Assembly (NCBI GenBank): GCA_934273635.1
Contig: CAKQSV010000002.1
Location: forward strand, 138,149 to 202,148
Reading direction: 5' to 3'
DNA from: an uncultured Alphaproteobacteria bacterium
GTDB taxonomy: Bacteria > Pseudomonadota > Alphaproteobacteria > RF32 > CAG-239
Length of the DNA stretch: 64,000 bases
The translations under genes were made by a program, and so were the position numbers. Of this stretch, positions 16,856-24,748 are shown piece after piece. The notes below the pieces were generated by a model. It made no database searches and was not told the origin of the DNA. It worked only from the letters and a program-made list of their open reading frames with translations. How positions within the stretch are numbered: the stretch's first letter is position 1; every line of letters begins with the position of its first letter.

Positions 16856-18052
16856 ATGGCTGATAATTCTCAAATGATGGATAAATATAATGACAAAGAC
16901 TTTGAGGCATTTTTAAAAAGTGAGGGCAAAGGCTCTGCGGACAGCATTTGGAACAACGGCTCCGGAGAGGCTGAACTAAAAGATTTGTTTGACGCTTTTA
17001 AGAAAAAACAAGGCGAAAACACCGACGAACAAGCCGGTAATACCGAGGGACGCGGTACCCTCAATGTCTCGCAACAGGTCAGCGATGGCGACACCAACCA
17101 AAACTTGAACGTTTCGCAAAATCAGCAACAACAAGGCAATGACGGCGACTGGATTAAGAAAAAAAGAGAGTCATGGCAGCCGTGGTGCGAAAAAGAGCAT
17201 AATCCTCCTTATATTTATGATGAAAATCAAGAAGTTAAGGACGGTTTGAAGTTTGATGTTTATAAAACCGCCGAGGACAAAGCCGCGGGGAAAAAGGCTG
17301 CGTCTATTCATTACAGCAGTCCGCGTGACGTGACGATGGAAACCGAGGCAGGCAAGACTCCTGATTATGAATTTTTCAACAAGCTCGCCAAAGAAGCGAA
17401 AGACGACAAAATCCCAGGGGTGACTTTTGAAGGCGATATGACACCGGACTTTAAGGCTAAATTGGCCGCCGCTTGTTTGGAACACGGTTTGAAAATGGAA
17501 AACGGACCGGAGATGATTGACGTCAATTTGCTGGGCAATGTGAGTGAGGACGTTAAGAAAAAAGTTGAAGCGTTTAACAAAACCGCCGAGAACAAAAAGT
17601 TTTATGAACAGGCAAAGGCCGACGCCAAAGCTCTGAAAGAACAGAACGGCAGCGCCTCTTTCAGCCTGAAAGACGAGAAAGACCCAAGCAAACAAGCAAT
17701 GCTTTATGCCGCTTATTCCAACGCCGGCGTTAAGGTGACCGACACTTATGACGCCACCAAAGAGACCAAAGGATACTTCAAAACCGAAGGGCTGGACTTT
17801 ATCGGCAAAGAAGAGATGAAACCTTTGGAGACATATAACGGCAAGCAACAGCGCATTGACGATGTTAGAGCTAAATCTCACGCCCGTTTGAGCGAGAAAG
17901 TGATGTCAGGCGATCAGGAGGCTTTGGCGACCATGGAAGAGCGCGAAGATGTGGGCATGGCGCGCGCCAATATCCGCGCCGGCAAAGGCACACAGGTCGA
18001 TCAAGACATTATCGCGAAACGCATTGCCGCGCAAAGGCAAGCCACGCACTAA
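16856..18052 (+). CDS. Unknown charged protein with an internal duplication
   Basis: 398 aa, strong AGAGGAGCAAGAAC ribosome site, own promoter and terminator. No signal peptide or membrane segment. Residues 50-100 are a Q/N/G-rich linker. Two related units follow: about 173-214 (FFNKLAKEAKDD ... FKAKLAAACLEHGLKM) and 249-294 (FYEQAKADAKAL ... KQAMLYAAYSNAGVKV), each a helix, a short strand, then a helix ending in G-L/V-K-M/V. The C-terminal ~80 residues are helical and charged. Not recognised; the solitary, linker-plus-duplication layout would fit a secreted effector or a polyvalent-protein domain, but nothing proves either. Confidence 0.75.
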   Translation: MADNSQMMDKYNDKDFEAFLKSEGKGSADSIWNNGSGEAELKDLFDAFKKKQGENTDEQAGNTEGRGTLNVSQQVSDGDTNQNLNVSQNQQQQGNDGDWIKKKRESWQPWCEKEHNPPYIYDENQEVKDGLKFDVYKTAEDKAAGKKAASIHYSSPRDVTMETEAGKTPDYEFFNKLAKEAKDDKIPGVTFEGDMTPDFKAKLAAACLEHGLKMENGPEMIDVNLLGNVSEDVKKKVEAFNKTAENKKFYEQAKADAKALKEQNGSASFSLKDEKDPSKQAMLYAAYSNAGVKVTDTYDATKETKGYFKTEGLDFIGKEEMKPLETYNGKQQRIDDVRAKSHARLSEKVMSGDQEALATMEEREDVGMARANIRAGKGTQVDQDIIAKRIAAQRQATH

Positions 18053-18070
18053 AAAGTTATATTCTTTCAT

Positions 18071-18106
18071 ACAACTCCTCAGAACCTCTAAGGAGTTGTT
18101 TTTTTT
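18071..18106 (+). terminator. Intrinsic terminator
   Basis: ACAACTCCT (18071-18079) / AGGAGTTGT (18091-18099) followed by eight T. Confidence 0.9.
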
Positions 18107-18269
18107 GCGAAAATAGCCAAAAATAAATATTGTAATTTGGGTTTTAATATAGTATATTTAATACTGTATAAATCTTATTTTGGCTATTATTGTATTGTGT
18201 TTCTGTTATTTGGTTGAAAACAAATAAACCCGAAACCCGCATAATGGCCTACTGCTACATTTTCTTTCT

Positions 18270-18290
18270 CGCGAAACCGCAAATTTCGCG
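18270..18290 (+). other. Inverted repeat in the leader of the 966-aa lipoprotein gene
   Basis: CGCGAAA-CCGCAAA-TTTCGCG, a perfect 7-bp stem 50 bases before the ATG at 18340 in an otherwise A/T-rich leader (18107-18339). It could be an operator or an mRNA 5' stem-loop; no gene is seen in this leader. Confidence 0.45.
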
Positions 18291-18339
18291 TCGATATATA
18301 TTTTTTTCTTAAGTTAATAATAAAAAACAAATTTATAAT

Positions 18340-21240
18340 ATGAAAAAGATTTTTAGAAATGCAGTTTGGGCCGTAGTTATGGTTCTCTGCACAGTTTTGG
18401 TTGTTGCATGCAATAAGTATGGTTTGGACGAAGATGAAATCATCGAAAACAAAGAGGTAAAGCAAACATCTTGCGTTACGGTTAAGAACACTTATAAGGG
18501 AATTGGCGTTGTTAAGACCCGTTCTTCTTATACCGGTGTTCCTGACGGCGAGTTGATTGACACTTCTTTCCACAAGGCTACTTTTGTTTGCGGCACTCAG
18601 GCACTCACACCAAGAACGTATGTCGGCATCAACAAAGTGAAAGCTTATGATGTCAACAGACCGCGCTACGCCACCAAAGTTGATATTTTCAAAAACGCAT
18701 CTATGAAAGAAAGTATGCTTTCTGACGGACGCGTTCTGAATTATGTCAGCTTTGCAGACGGCAGCCGCAATTTTGGTTTTGCATTGGTTGAAGAGCAGTT
18801 CTATGACACCGACACTTTGATTGTTATGGGACAGACTTTTAACAAGTGCAAAAACAACTTTGTTTACCGCCGTTTGGCAGGTGACCCTCAGGTTGAAGAT
18901 TTGAAGGCAGATTCTGCAGACTGGCACGCTTATCGCGTGGTTTTACCTTTTGAGTATACTCTCGAAGGAGGTGAAAACAAGGTCGCTAAGTTTACTGTTA
19001 CAATCGCCAAGCTCTGGGTTGCAAAAAGCGGAACCAATCCGAACATTCCTGACGACGAGCCGGAAGTGGTAATGTTTGAAGACAAGGACAAAGGCTTTGA
19101 TTATGTTGACGACACAACATCTAAGTCTTGGTTTACACTCGTCAAAGTATTATCCGACGGCACCAAGAAGGACGGAAAGACTATCTCGGTTTTGTTGAAC
19201 AATCAACTGACCGCCCCTGATTATCAGGAGAAAGTTGTTTCTAACCTCAACTGGAGTGAAAAGACCCCCGCTTTGGCCAGCGCAGTAAAGAACGGAGCTC
19301 TTTATGAGAAAGAGAAAAACATATTCGTTCAGCCTTACAAGCAGCTTTATACCACCCGTACCGACAAGTGCGAGGCGATATTCAGCGCAACTTATGAAGG
19401 TTCGGCCTATTATGTTGACTCTCTCGGCAAGGCTCATGACTTTATTGACAAGAAATGGGAATTTGCCAACTCTGACGCCAAGTGGAGCAGCGAAAAACTT
19501 TCGGCTACCGAAATGTTTAATCGTATTTTGCTCACATCTCAGGTTGTAGGCACATTTAACGCTCATGCACACACCGCAAAGGGTGAGGTTGAGCTCAAGT
19601 GTGCTAAGGACGGCAATATCTCGGTTTTGAAGTTTGAGTATAAAGACTTTGACATTAAAGAAGTTATTCCGAACAAACAATACTACACTTCCTGCACTCA
19701 GTATGCTGTTTACAGCAACGATAAGACTGAAAAGGTTGGTGAAATCGGCGTTGATATTTATGTATCAACCGAAAGTCCGGAAAAACAAATCATTGATGTT
19801 GAAGACTTTAACATTAAGGACGGCAAAGCCACATTGTCAAACGCCGTGCGCGTGAGCAGTCGTTCAGAGAAAGCATCTTCCGGTTCGTTCAGAATCGAAA
19901 AATATCGCAAGACCTATACCACCAACACCAATAAGTCTGACTGCAAGTTCGTTACTCATTATGAGGGCGTGGTTGTGTTCACCGACTCTTTGGGCAAGGA
20001 GGTATCGTTTAAGGGTATTGAGGCTGCTTTCAAAGACCTTGGTTCATCTCTGGAGGATTTGACCGAGCAAGACGAAAAGGAGCGTAAGCTGTTGACCAGC
20101 ACCATTACGGTGGCTTGTAATAACAGCGAGGCTTCTTCCTATACAGGACAAGTCGAGTTCCGCAAAGACAAAGAGAAGGCACCTGAGGAGGAATTGACAG
20201 ACTGGAGCAAGACCCAGAATTTGGTTTATGTCGGCAATGGGGTTTGGAAGTCTACCACCGTGATTACTTATAAGTATAAACTGGCGGGAGAAAAGACCAA
20301 CACCATTTCACAAGACCTTATCTGGAACATTGCCGGAGAAGCTAAAAAGCAGGTGATTTTGAACGAGGCTAAGGCTGACTACAAGAGTTTGTCCGAAGGC
20401 TCAGAGACATCTTCAAGCGCCAAGAACGGTAATATTACCGTTGTGACCAAGAAGAAGGCTTTGAACGAAGATTACACAACCTTGAAGGACGCCTACACCC
20501 TCACCTCTCAGACGGCTTCTTATTCTGAAACCGTTTTGGGCAAAACCGTCAGCTTTGACTTTTTGGCACCAAGCTCTATGACTGCGGCACACAAGTCAGG
20601 CTCTTTGACCAATGCCAACACTACTCGTGAAGTGAGCGGCGTTCTCTATGACGTTTATAACCATGCAGGCAGCGTATCTTGCACGGTTGACGGCAAAACC
20701 GAATCCGCTACGGTCGAGAAAGAGGTTTTGGTCAAGAAAGTGATTGAACCATACAATCCGGCATGGGGTAAGGTTACCGGCTTGGGCTTTGCGTCTTTGG
20801 TTTATGAGCCAAACGCAGGCAAAGACGGTAAAGGCGCGTTCCACAAAACTCTGGTTATCAATTTTGAAAAAGGTAAGCTGATTGCAACCACCGCATCTTA
20901 CGGTCCTGACGCATACGACTTTACTTTTGACGAGAAAGATTTCTATGAGTACGGCAAAGAGATTCAGGAGAACTACAAAATTAATTCTTCTGCATTATTT
21001 GGCGGTCGTTGGATACCTGCTCTTATCTCTATGGACGGCACGGGTTGGAAGTATGTTACAATGAACGGACAGGTCGTGAATATGAGTCAGAATCTGGCTT
21101 TGATGTGTGGTATCAAAAACTTTACCGGACAGAACACCGCGGAGAACACGCCATACCTTAACTACGTTGGCGCTGTCTCTTCAAGCGATGTTTTGGTGGT
21201 GAGAAACCATTTGGGACTTGTTGTTTTCACAATCAAATAA
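18340..21240 (+). CDS. Large lipoprotein of unknown function with repeated beta domains
   Basis: 966 aa. Residues 1-25 are a lipoprotein signal ending in LVVAC, so the mature protein begins CNKYG and, with Asn at +2, should go to the outer membrane. The rest is beta-rich and repetitive: segments around 330-360 (TTRTDKCEAIFSATYEG, YYVDSLGKAHDF) and 525-560 (TTNTNKSDCKFVTHYEG, VFTDSLGKEVSF) are clear copies, with weaker relatives at 45-80 and 720-745. This suggests a string of Ig-like domains exposed at the surface. The ATG has no Shine-Dalgarno (AAATTTATAATATG) and lysine is mostly AAG, unlike the neighbours. The overall style is that of Bacteroidetes surface lipoproteins, hinting at transfer (inference). 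Confidence 0.8.
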   Translation: MKKIFRNAVWAVVMVLCTVLVVACNKYGLDEDEIIENKEVKQTSCVTVKNTYKGIGVVKTRSSYTGVPDGELIDTSFHKATFVCGTQALTPRTYVGINKVKAYDVNRPRYATKVDIFKNASMKESMLSDGRVLNYVSFADGSRNFGFALVEEQFYDTDTLIVMGQTFNKCKNNFVYRRLAGDPQVEDLKADSADWHAYRVVLPFEYTLEGGENKVAKFTVTIAKLWVAKSGTNPNIPDDEPEVVMFEDKDKGFDYVDDTTSKSWFTLVKVLSDGTKKDGKTISVLLNNQLTAPDYQEKVVSNLNWSEKTPALASAVKNGALYEKEKNIFVQPYKQLYTTRTDKCEAIFSATYEGSAYYVDSLGKAHDFIDKKWEFANSDAKWSSEKLSATEMFNRILLTSQVVGTFNAHAHTAKGEVELKCAKDGNISVLKFEYKDFDIKEVIPNKQYYTSCTQYAVYSNDKTEKVGEIGVDIYVSTESPEKQIIDVEDFNIKDGKATLSNAVRVSSRSEKASSGSFRIEKYRKTYTTNTNKSDCKFVTHYEGVVVFTDSLGKEVSFKGIEAAFKDLGSSLEDLTEQDEKERKLLTSTITVACNNSEASSYTGQVEFRKDKEKAPEEELTDWSKTQNLVYVGNGVWKSTTVITYKYKLAGEKTNTISQDLIWNIAGEAKKQVILNEAKADYKSLSEGSETSSSAKNGNITVVTKKKALNEDYTTLKDAYTLTSQTASYSETVLGKTVSFDFLAPSSMTAAHKSGSLTNANTTREVSGVLYDVYNHAGSVSCTVDGKTESATVEKEVLVKKVIEPYNPAWGKVTGLGFASLVYEPNAGKDGKGAFHKTLVINFEKGKLIATTASYGPDAYDFTFDEKDFYEYGKEIQENYKINSSALFGGRWIPALISMDGTGWKYVTMNGQVVNMSQNLALMCGIKNFTGQNTAENTPYLNYVGAVSSSDVLVVRNHLGLVVFTIK

Positions 21241-21268
21241 ACTTTATTTTTAAGAAACAGACAAAAGG

Positions 21269-21300
21269 AAAAACCTGCCGCTTTTATGCCGCAGGTTTTT
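21269..21300 (+). terminator. Intrinsic terminator
   Basis: AAAAACCTGC (21269-21278) / GCAGGTTTTT (21291-21300), 28 bases after the lipoprotein stop. Confidence 0.85.
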
Positions 21301-21466
21301 CTGATTTAAAAAAAGAAGAACTATTGTTAAAAAAACAAATTATCAATTAATTAATATTTAAACATTATAAATATCGTGATAGACTGATTATATTGACTGT
21401 TGGCATGTTATGTGTCAATTTTATACTCAATCATTGAGCTTTGTCCCATTGTTTGGAGGGAAAACT

Positions 21467-23629
21467 ATGACTAAAAAGAATTTGTTGTTTTACGTAGTCT
21501 TAATGTGTGTTATAGTTTTTCCGACCATGGCTAAATATTGCGTCAAATTACCCTCCTGTGAGGAACTTGGCTATATTTTTCCATATCGAGAGGGACGGCG
21601 CTCTATCCATTGCCCGTTTGACACGTCAAAAGTTTTGTATTTGGACTATTGTCAGGCTTATGGTTTGAAGTCTAAGCCGGATAGCGCCGCGGGTACATTT
21701 CAGGAGTGTGTTGAAGAAAAAGCCGATGGCACCAAAATTAATGCCGGCTATTATCGTTATATACGATGCAATTCAGGATATACATATGAAAGCGGCAACT
21801 GCGTATATTCTTGTTCAAGCAATAAAGATTATCCGCTTGCAGAAGCGGCTGAACATTGCAAAACCCCTGCCGGTAGTAATGTTTTTAGCGGGGTAACTTG
21901 TTATACAAGTTCGTGCGCTACCTGTGATAACGGTTATGATTTGGATTCCGACGGCTCTTGCGTGAACTGTCAGGCTGACTCATCCGGTCTTGCCTATGGT
22001 TTGAAAATCTGCAGTGCGGACGAAATCGGAAACGAGGAGAAAAGAAAAGTTACCTGTGCCGGAAAAACTTATTACGAAGAGTGTCAAATTCCACCGAACT
22101 GTTTCAATGAATATCGAGAGGTCGAAAAGACCGTATGTTCATCTGGGATTCAACAGTCTCACCTTGAGGACACCGGAGAGTACACGGTGCGTTGTATCGG
22201 CACGGGATATGAGTTTTTGAGAGACACGCGTTGTATTCGCGCTGCCGACATGACACCTTATTATCAAATTCAGGCTTGCAATATAGGCTCTTGCAACGGT
22301 CGTAAGGAATGTCCTTTTGACGAAGGCGCTGACGGGGAAACGGCTTGCGAGTGTGGCGGCAAAAAATATTTCAAAAAATGTAAGAGAAGTTGTGACGACA
22401 ATGCGGATTATCCGCTTAATACACCGCCGCAATATTGTCAAACGGCAACTGCAAGCAAAGTGATTAACGGTATCACCTGTTACGCGGCAACCTGTCAGTC
22501 ATGTGAGACGGGGTATAGCTTGGACACCTCCGGTCAATGTATGAACTGCAAAGCTGACTCGAGTGGTGCTACATACGGTTATTATTTGTGCGGTTCTGAT
22601 AAAGTCGGTAACGAGAACAAAGATAAAAAGTCTTGCGCAGGATCGACTTATTATAAAGAATGTCTGGTGAAAGAGACCTGTTTTAATGAATATCAAGAAG
22701 TGCCAAAATCACAATGTTCGACTGGTATTCTGCGATCATATCTAAACAGCAGTAACTATTACACCCAAAGCTGCTACACCTCATCGGGATATGAACTTAA
22801 CAAAAACACGTCTTGCGTACGCAAAAGTGATGGTCAGACTTATTATGACACACAATCTTGCAGTACCTCTGGCGCCAGCTGTGGCGGAAAAAAACAATGC
22901 GTTAAAGACGAAGGCGCTGACGGGGAAACCGCTTGCGAATGTGGCGGCGCAAAATACTTCAAAAACTGTAAGGAGACTTGCCTATATAACTATAGCAAAG
23001 ATAGCACATGTACCTCTTCTGGCATTAGGTATTCTTATCAATCTGGAAATGGCTTCAGCAGTTTTTGCAATAATGGTAATGAACTAGATACTACCAGTAA
23101 AAGTTGCGTTCGCGATGGTGTAACTTATTATGAAAAAGTAAAAACGTGTACTTCCAGTGGAGCAACATGCGCTTCTTATAAGAGTTGCTCTTATGGTGGC
23201 GCTGATGGAGCCACAACTTGCGCATGTGGCGGGAACACATATTACAGCGCTTGCCAAGATTTCTGTGGCGGATACGTTAGTGATTCTAGCTGTCCTTATG
23301 GGATAAGAAAGCATGAACCTTCGAACAAAGATTGCTTAACATGGAGTAAGGGATATGAAGTCAACCCATCTTCCTCTTCTTGTACTTCAGCAGGCAAAAC
23401 CGTGTATAGCGGTGTGCGGCAATGCACATCCTATGGTGCAAGTTGCGACGGCAAAAAGAAATGTCAGAACCCAGGAGGTAATATATGCTCGTGTGGTGGT
23501 GAGCTCTACGGTGACTATTGTTTGACGCAGTGCAATTATGAAGATACCGAAGAATCGTGCAAACGTCAGGGCAAAGGCTTTAGCCTCAGATGTCTGTCTG
23601 ACAGTACGGCTTATGGTGAGTGCGTTTAA
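21467..23629 (+). CDS. Secreted cysteine-rich repeat protein
   Basis: 720 aa from the ATG at 21467, chosen for the GGAGG site and the signal peptide that follows it (LLFYVVLMCVIVFPTMA); the frame is open upstream without these. The mature protein is very rich in cysteine, mostly as CxxC, CxC and CGG pairs. It is built of repeats: two long units of about 196 residues (residues about 120-315 and 316-510), each running from a DYPL...C segment to ADGETACECGG-KYFK-C, then shorter versions of the unit's second half (about 510-605 and 605-695) and a truncated end. It resembles eukaryotic EGF/GCC-type cysteine repeats in appearance only. It probably folds by disulfides outside the cytoplasm. Function unknown. 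Confidence 0.82.
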   Translation: MTKKNLLFYVVLMCVIVFPTMAKYCVKLPSCEELGYIFPYREGRRSIHCPFDTSKVLYLDYCQAYGLKSKPDSAAGTFQECVEEKADGTKINAGYYRYIRCNSGYTYESGNCVYSCSSNKDYPLAEAAEHCKTPAGSNVFSGVTCYTSSCATCDNGYDLDSDGSCVNCQADSSGLAYGLKICSADEIGNEEKRKVTCAGKTYYEECQIPPNCFNEYREVEKTVCSSGIQQSHLEDTGEYTVRCIGTGYEFLRDTRCIRAADMTPYYQIQACNIGSCNGRKECPFDEGADGETACECGGKKYFKKCKRSCDDNADYPLNTPPQYCQTATASKVINGITCYAATCQSCETGYSLDTSGQCMNCKADSSGATYGYYLCGSDKVGNENKDKKSCAGSTYYKECLVKETCFNEYQEVPKSQCSTGILRSYLNSSNYYTQSCYTSSGYELNKNTSCVRKSDGQTYYDTQSCSTSGASCGGKKQCVKDEGADGETACECGGAKYFKNCKETCLYNYSKDSTCTSSGIRYSYQSGNGFSSFCNNGNELDTTSKSCVRDGVTYYEKVKTCTSSGATCASYKSCSYGGADGATTCACGGNTYYSACQDFCGGYVSDSSCPYGIRKHEPSNKDCLTWSKGYEVNPSSSSCTSAGKTVYSGVRQCTSYGASCDGKKKCQNPGGNICSCGGELYGDYCLTQCNYEDTEESCKRQGKGFSLRCLSDSTAYGECV

Positions 23630-23664
23630 GAAAATAATTCACTCGTGACCGCATATACAAACGC

Positions 23665-23702
23665 AAACCATATCGTCATTTCAATCAATGATGATATGGT
23701 TT
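23665..23702 (+). terminator. Long hairpin after the Cys-rich gene
   Basis: A 16-bp stem (AAACCATATCGTCATT / AATGATGATATGGTTT) with one G-T pair and a 6-base loop, 35 bases beyond the stop. The tail is only TTTGTTGTT, so termination strength is uncertain; it may serve both convergent genes. Confidence 0.6.
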
Positions 23703-23775
23703 GTTGTTAAGATAAGTATATCAATGTTTTTTACAGCAATCAGATGTGGAATAAAAACGATAGCGTGAAAAAATA

Positions 23776-24480
23776 TTAAGCACGGATGTCAAAAGTTTTG
23801 AAACGACTTCGCAAATAGGCGAGCAATTCCTTGTCTTTGAAAAAACTTTCGCACATGCTCTCGGTGCTTTCATTATCCGAGGGAATCGGGCGGTATTTTT
23901 GCAGATAATACGCCGTCACTCCGCGGTCTTTGAGGCTGTCGGCAATGGCGTAAATATCTGCCGTGCTCAACAGGCGCGGGTCGCAGGTGGTGCGGGTTTC
24001 ATAATCTTTGCCCGATGACAAAAGCAGGTCTAAACTTTGCAACACGTTTGTCAACGGGGTTTTGGCGCCCATTGCGCGCTGATAATGCGCCTCAACAAAC
24101 GGGGCTTTGATGTCAAAACCAACCCAATCCACCAAAGGCAGAACTTTAGCAAAAGCCTCGGGCGAGCAACCGCCGGTATGCAACCCGATTTGATAACCCA
24201 ACTGTTTGACCTCGGTCATTTTCTCTTGCAACGCCAACGGTTGCAACAAGGGTTCGCCGCCACTGAACACAACAGCGTCAAGCACGCCAACGCGCTTTTG
24301 CAAAAAAGCCATAAATTTTTCCCAAACAAAGTCTGTGGGCGCAGCGCAGTCCTGCAGGTGATGATTGTGGCAAAAAGGGCAGCGCCACGGGCAACCCTGC
24401 ATAAACACCACCGCCGCAACTTTGTTCGGATAGTCGACGAGGCTGAATCGCTCAGCCCCGCCTATTTTAATATTTGTCAT
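23776..24480 (-). CDS. nrdG: Anaerobic ribonucleotide reductase activase (radical SAM)
   Basis: 234 aa. The radical SAM cluster motif CPWRCPFC follows a QG at about residue 29; VVFSGGEPLLQP is the SAM-binding GGE motif. It belongs to the NrdG/pyruvate-formate-lyase-activase type that installs the glycyl radical on class III ribonucleotide reductase. It sits 20 bases downstream of the separate glycyl-radical ORF in the nrd operon. Confidence 0.9.
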   Translation of the reverse strand: MTNIKIGGAERFSLVDYPNKVAAVVFMQGCPWRCPFCHNHHLQDCAAPTDFVWEKFMAFLQKRVGVLDAVVFSGGEPLLQPLALQEKMTEVKQLGYQIGLHTGGCSPEAFAKVLPLVDWVGFDIKAPFVEAHYQRAMGAKTPLTNVLQSLDLLLSSGKDYETRTTCDPRLLSTADIYAIADSLKDRGVTAYYLQKYRPIPSDNESTESMCESFFKDKELLAYLRSRFKTFDIRA

Positions 24481-24500
24481 TTTACGATTTTACCGTCGTA

Positions 24501-24707
24501 TTATTCTGCGGCATAAGACATCGCAGCAGCTTCATGCTCGGCAACAGCTTTGTTTTCGCAAAAACAGGTGCGAGAATAAAACTCTGATTTTTTACCTTTG
24601 TTGAACTCAGAAACCGGACGGAAATAGCCCATAACACGAGTCCAAACCTCACAAGCTTGTCTTTCTTCATCTGCCAATTTGATATCTGCAATATTGATAA
24701 CGGTCAT
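24501..24707 (-). CDS. Stand-alone glycyl-radical domain of class III ribonucleotide reductase
   Basis: 68 aa. Residues about 19-45 are CEVWTRVMGYFRPVSEFNKG, the C-terminal block of NrdD with the RVxGY motif whose glycine carries the radical. In full-length NrdD this block follows directly after the zinc-binding CxxC; here it is a separate gene with its own AGGAG ribosome site 8 bases before the ATG and an 18-residue leader sequence (MTVINIADIKLADEERQA) of its own. That rules out a simple frameshift. It lies 41 bases after nrdD and before nrdG, so all three are cotranscribed. Confidence 0.85.
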   Translation of the reverse strand: MTVINIADIKLADEERQACEVWTRVMGYFRPVSEFNKGKKSEFYSRTCFCENKAVAEHEAAAMSYAAE

Positions 24708-24748
24708 AATTATTTCTCCTGTGTAAAATTAGTTATTTCAAATTTTTG

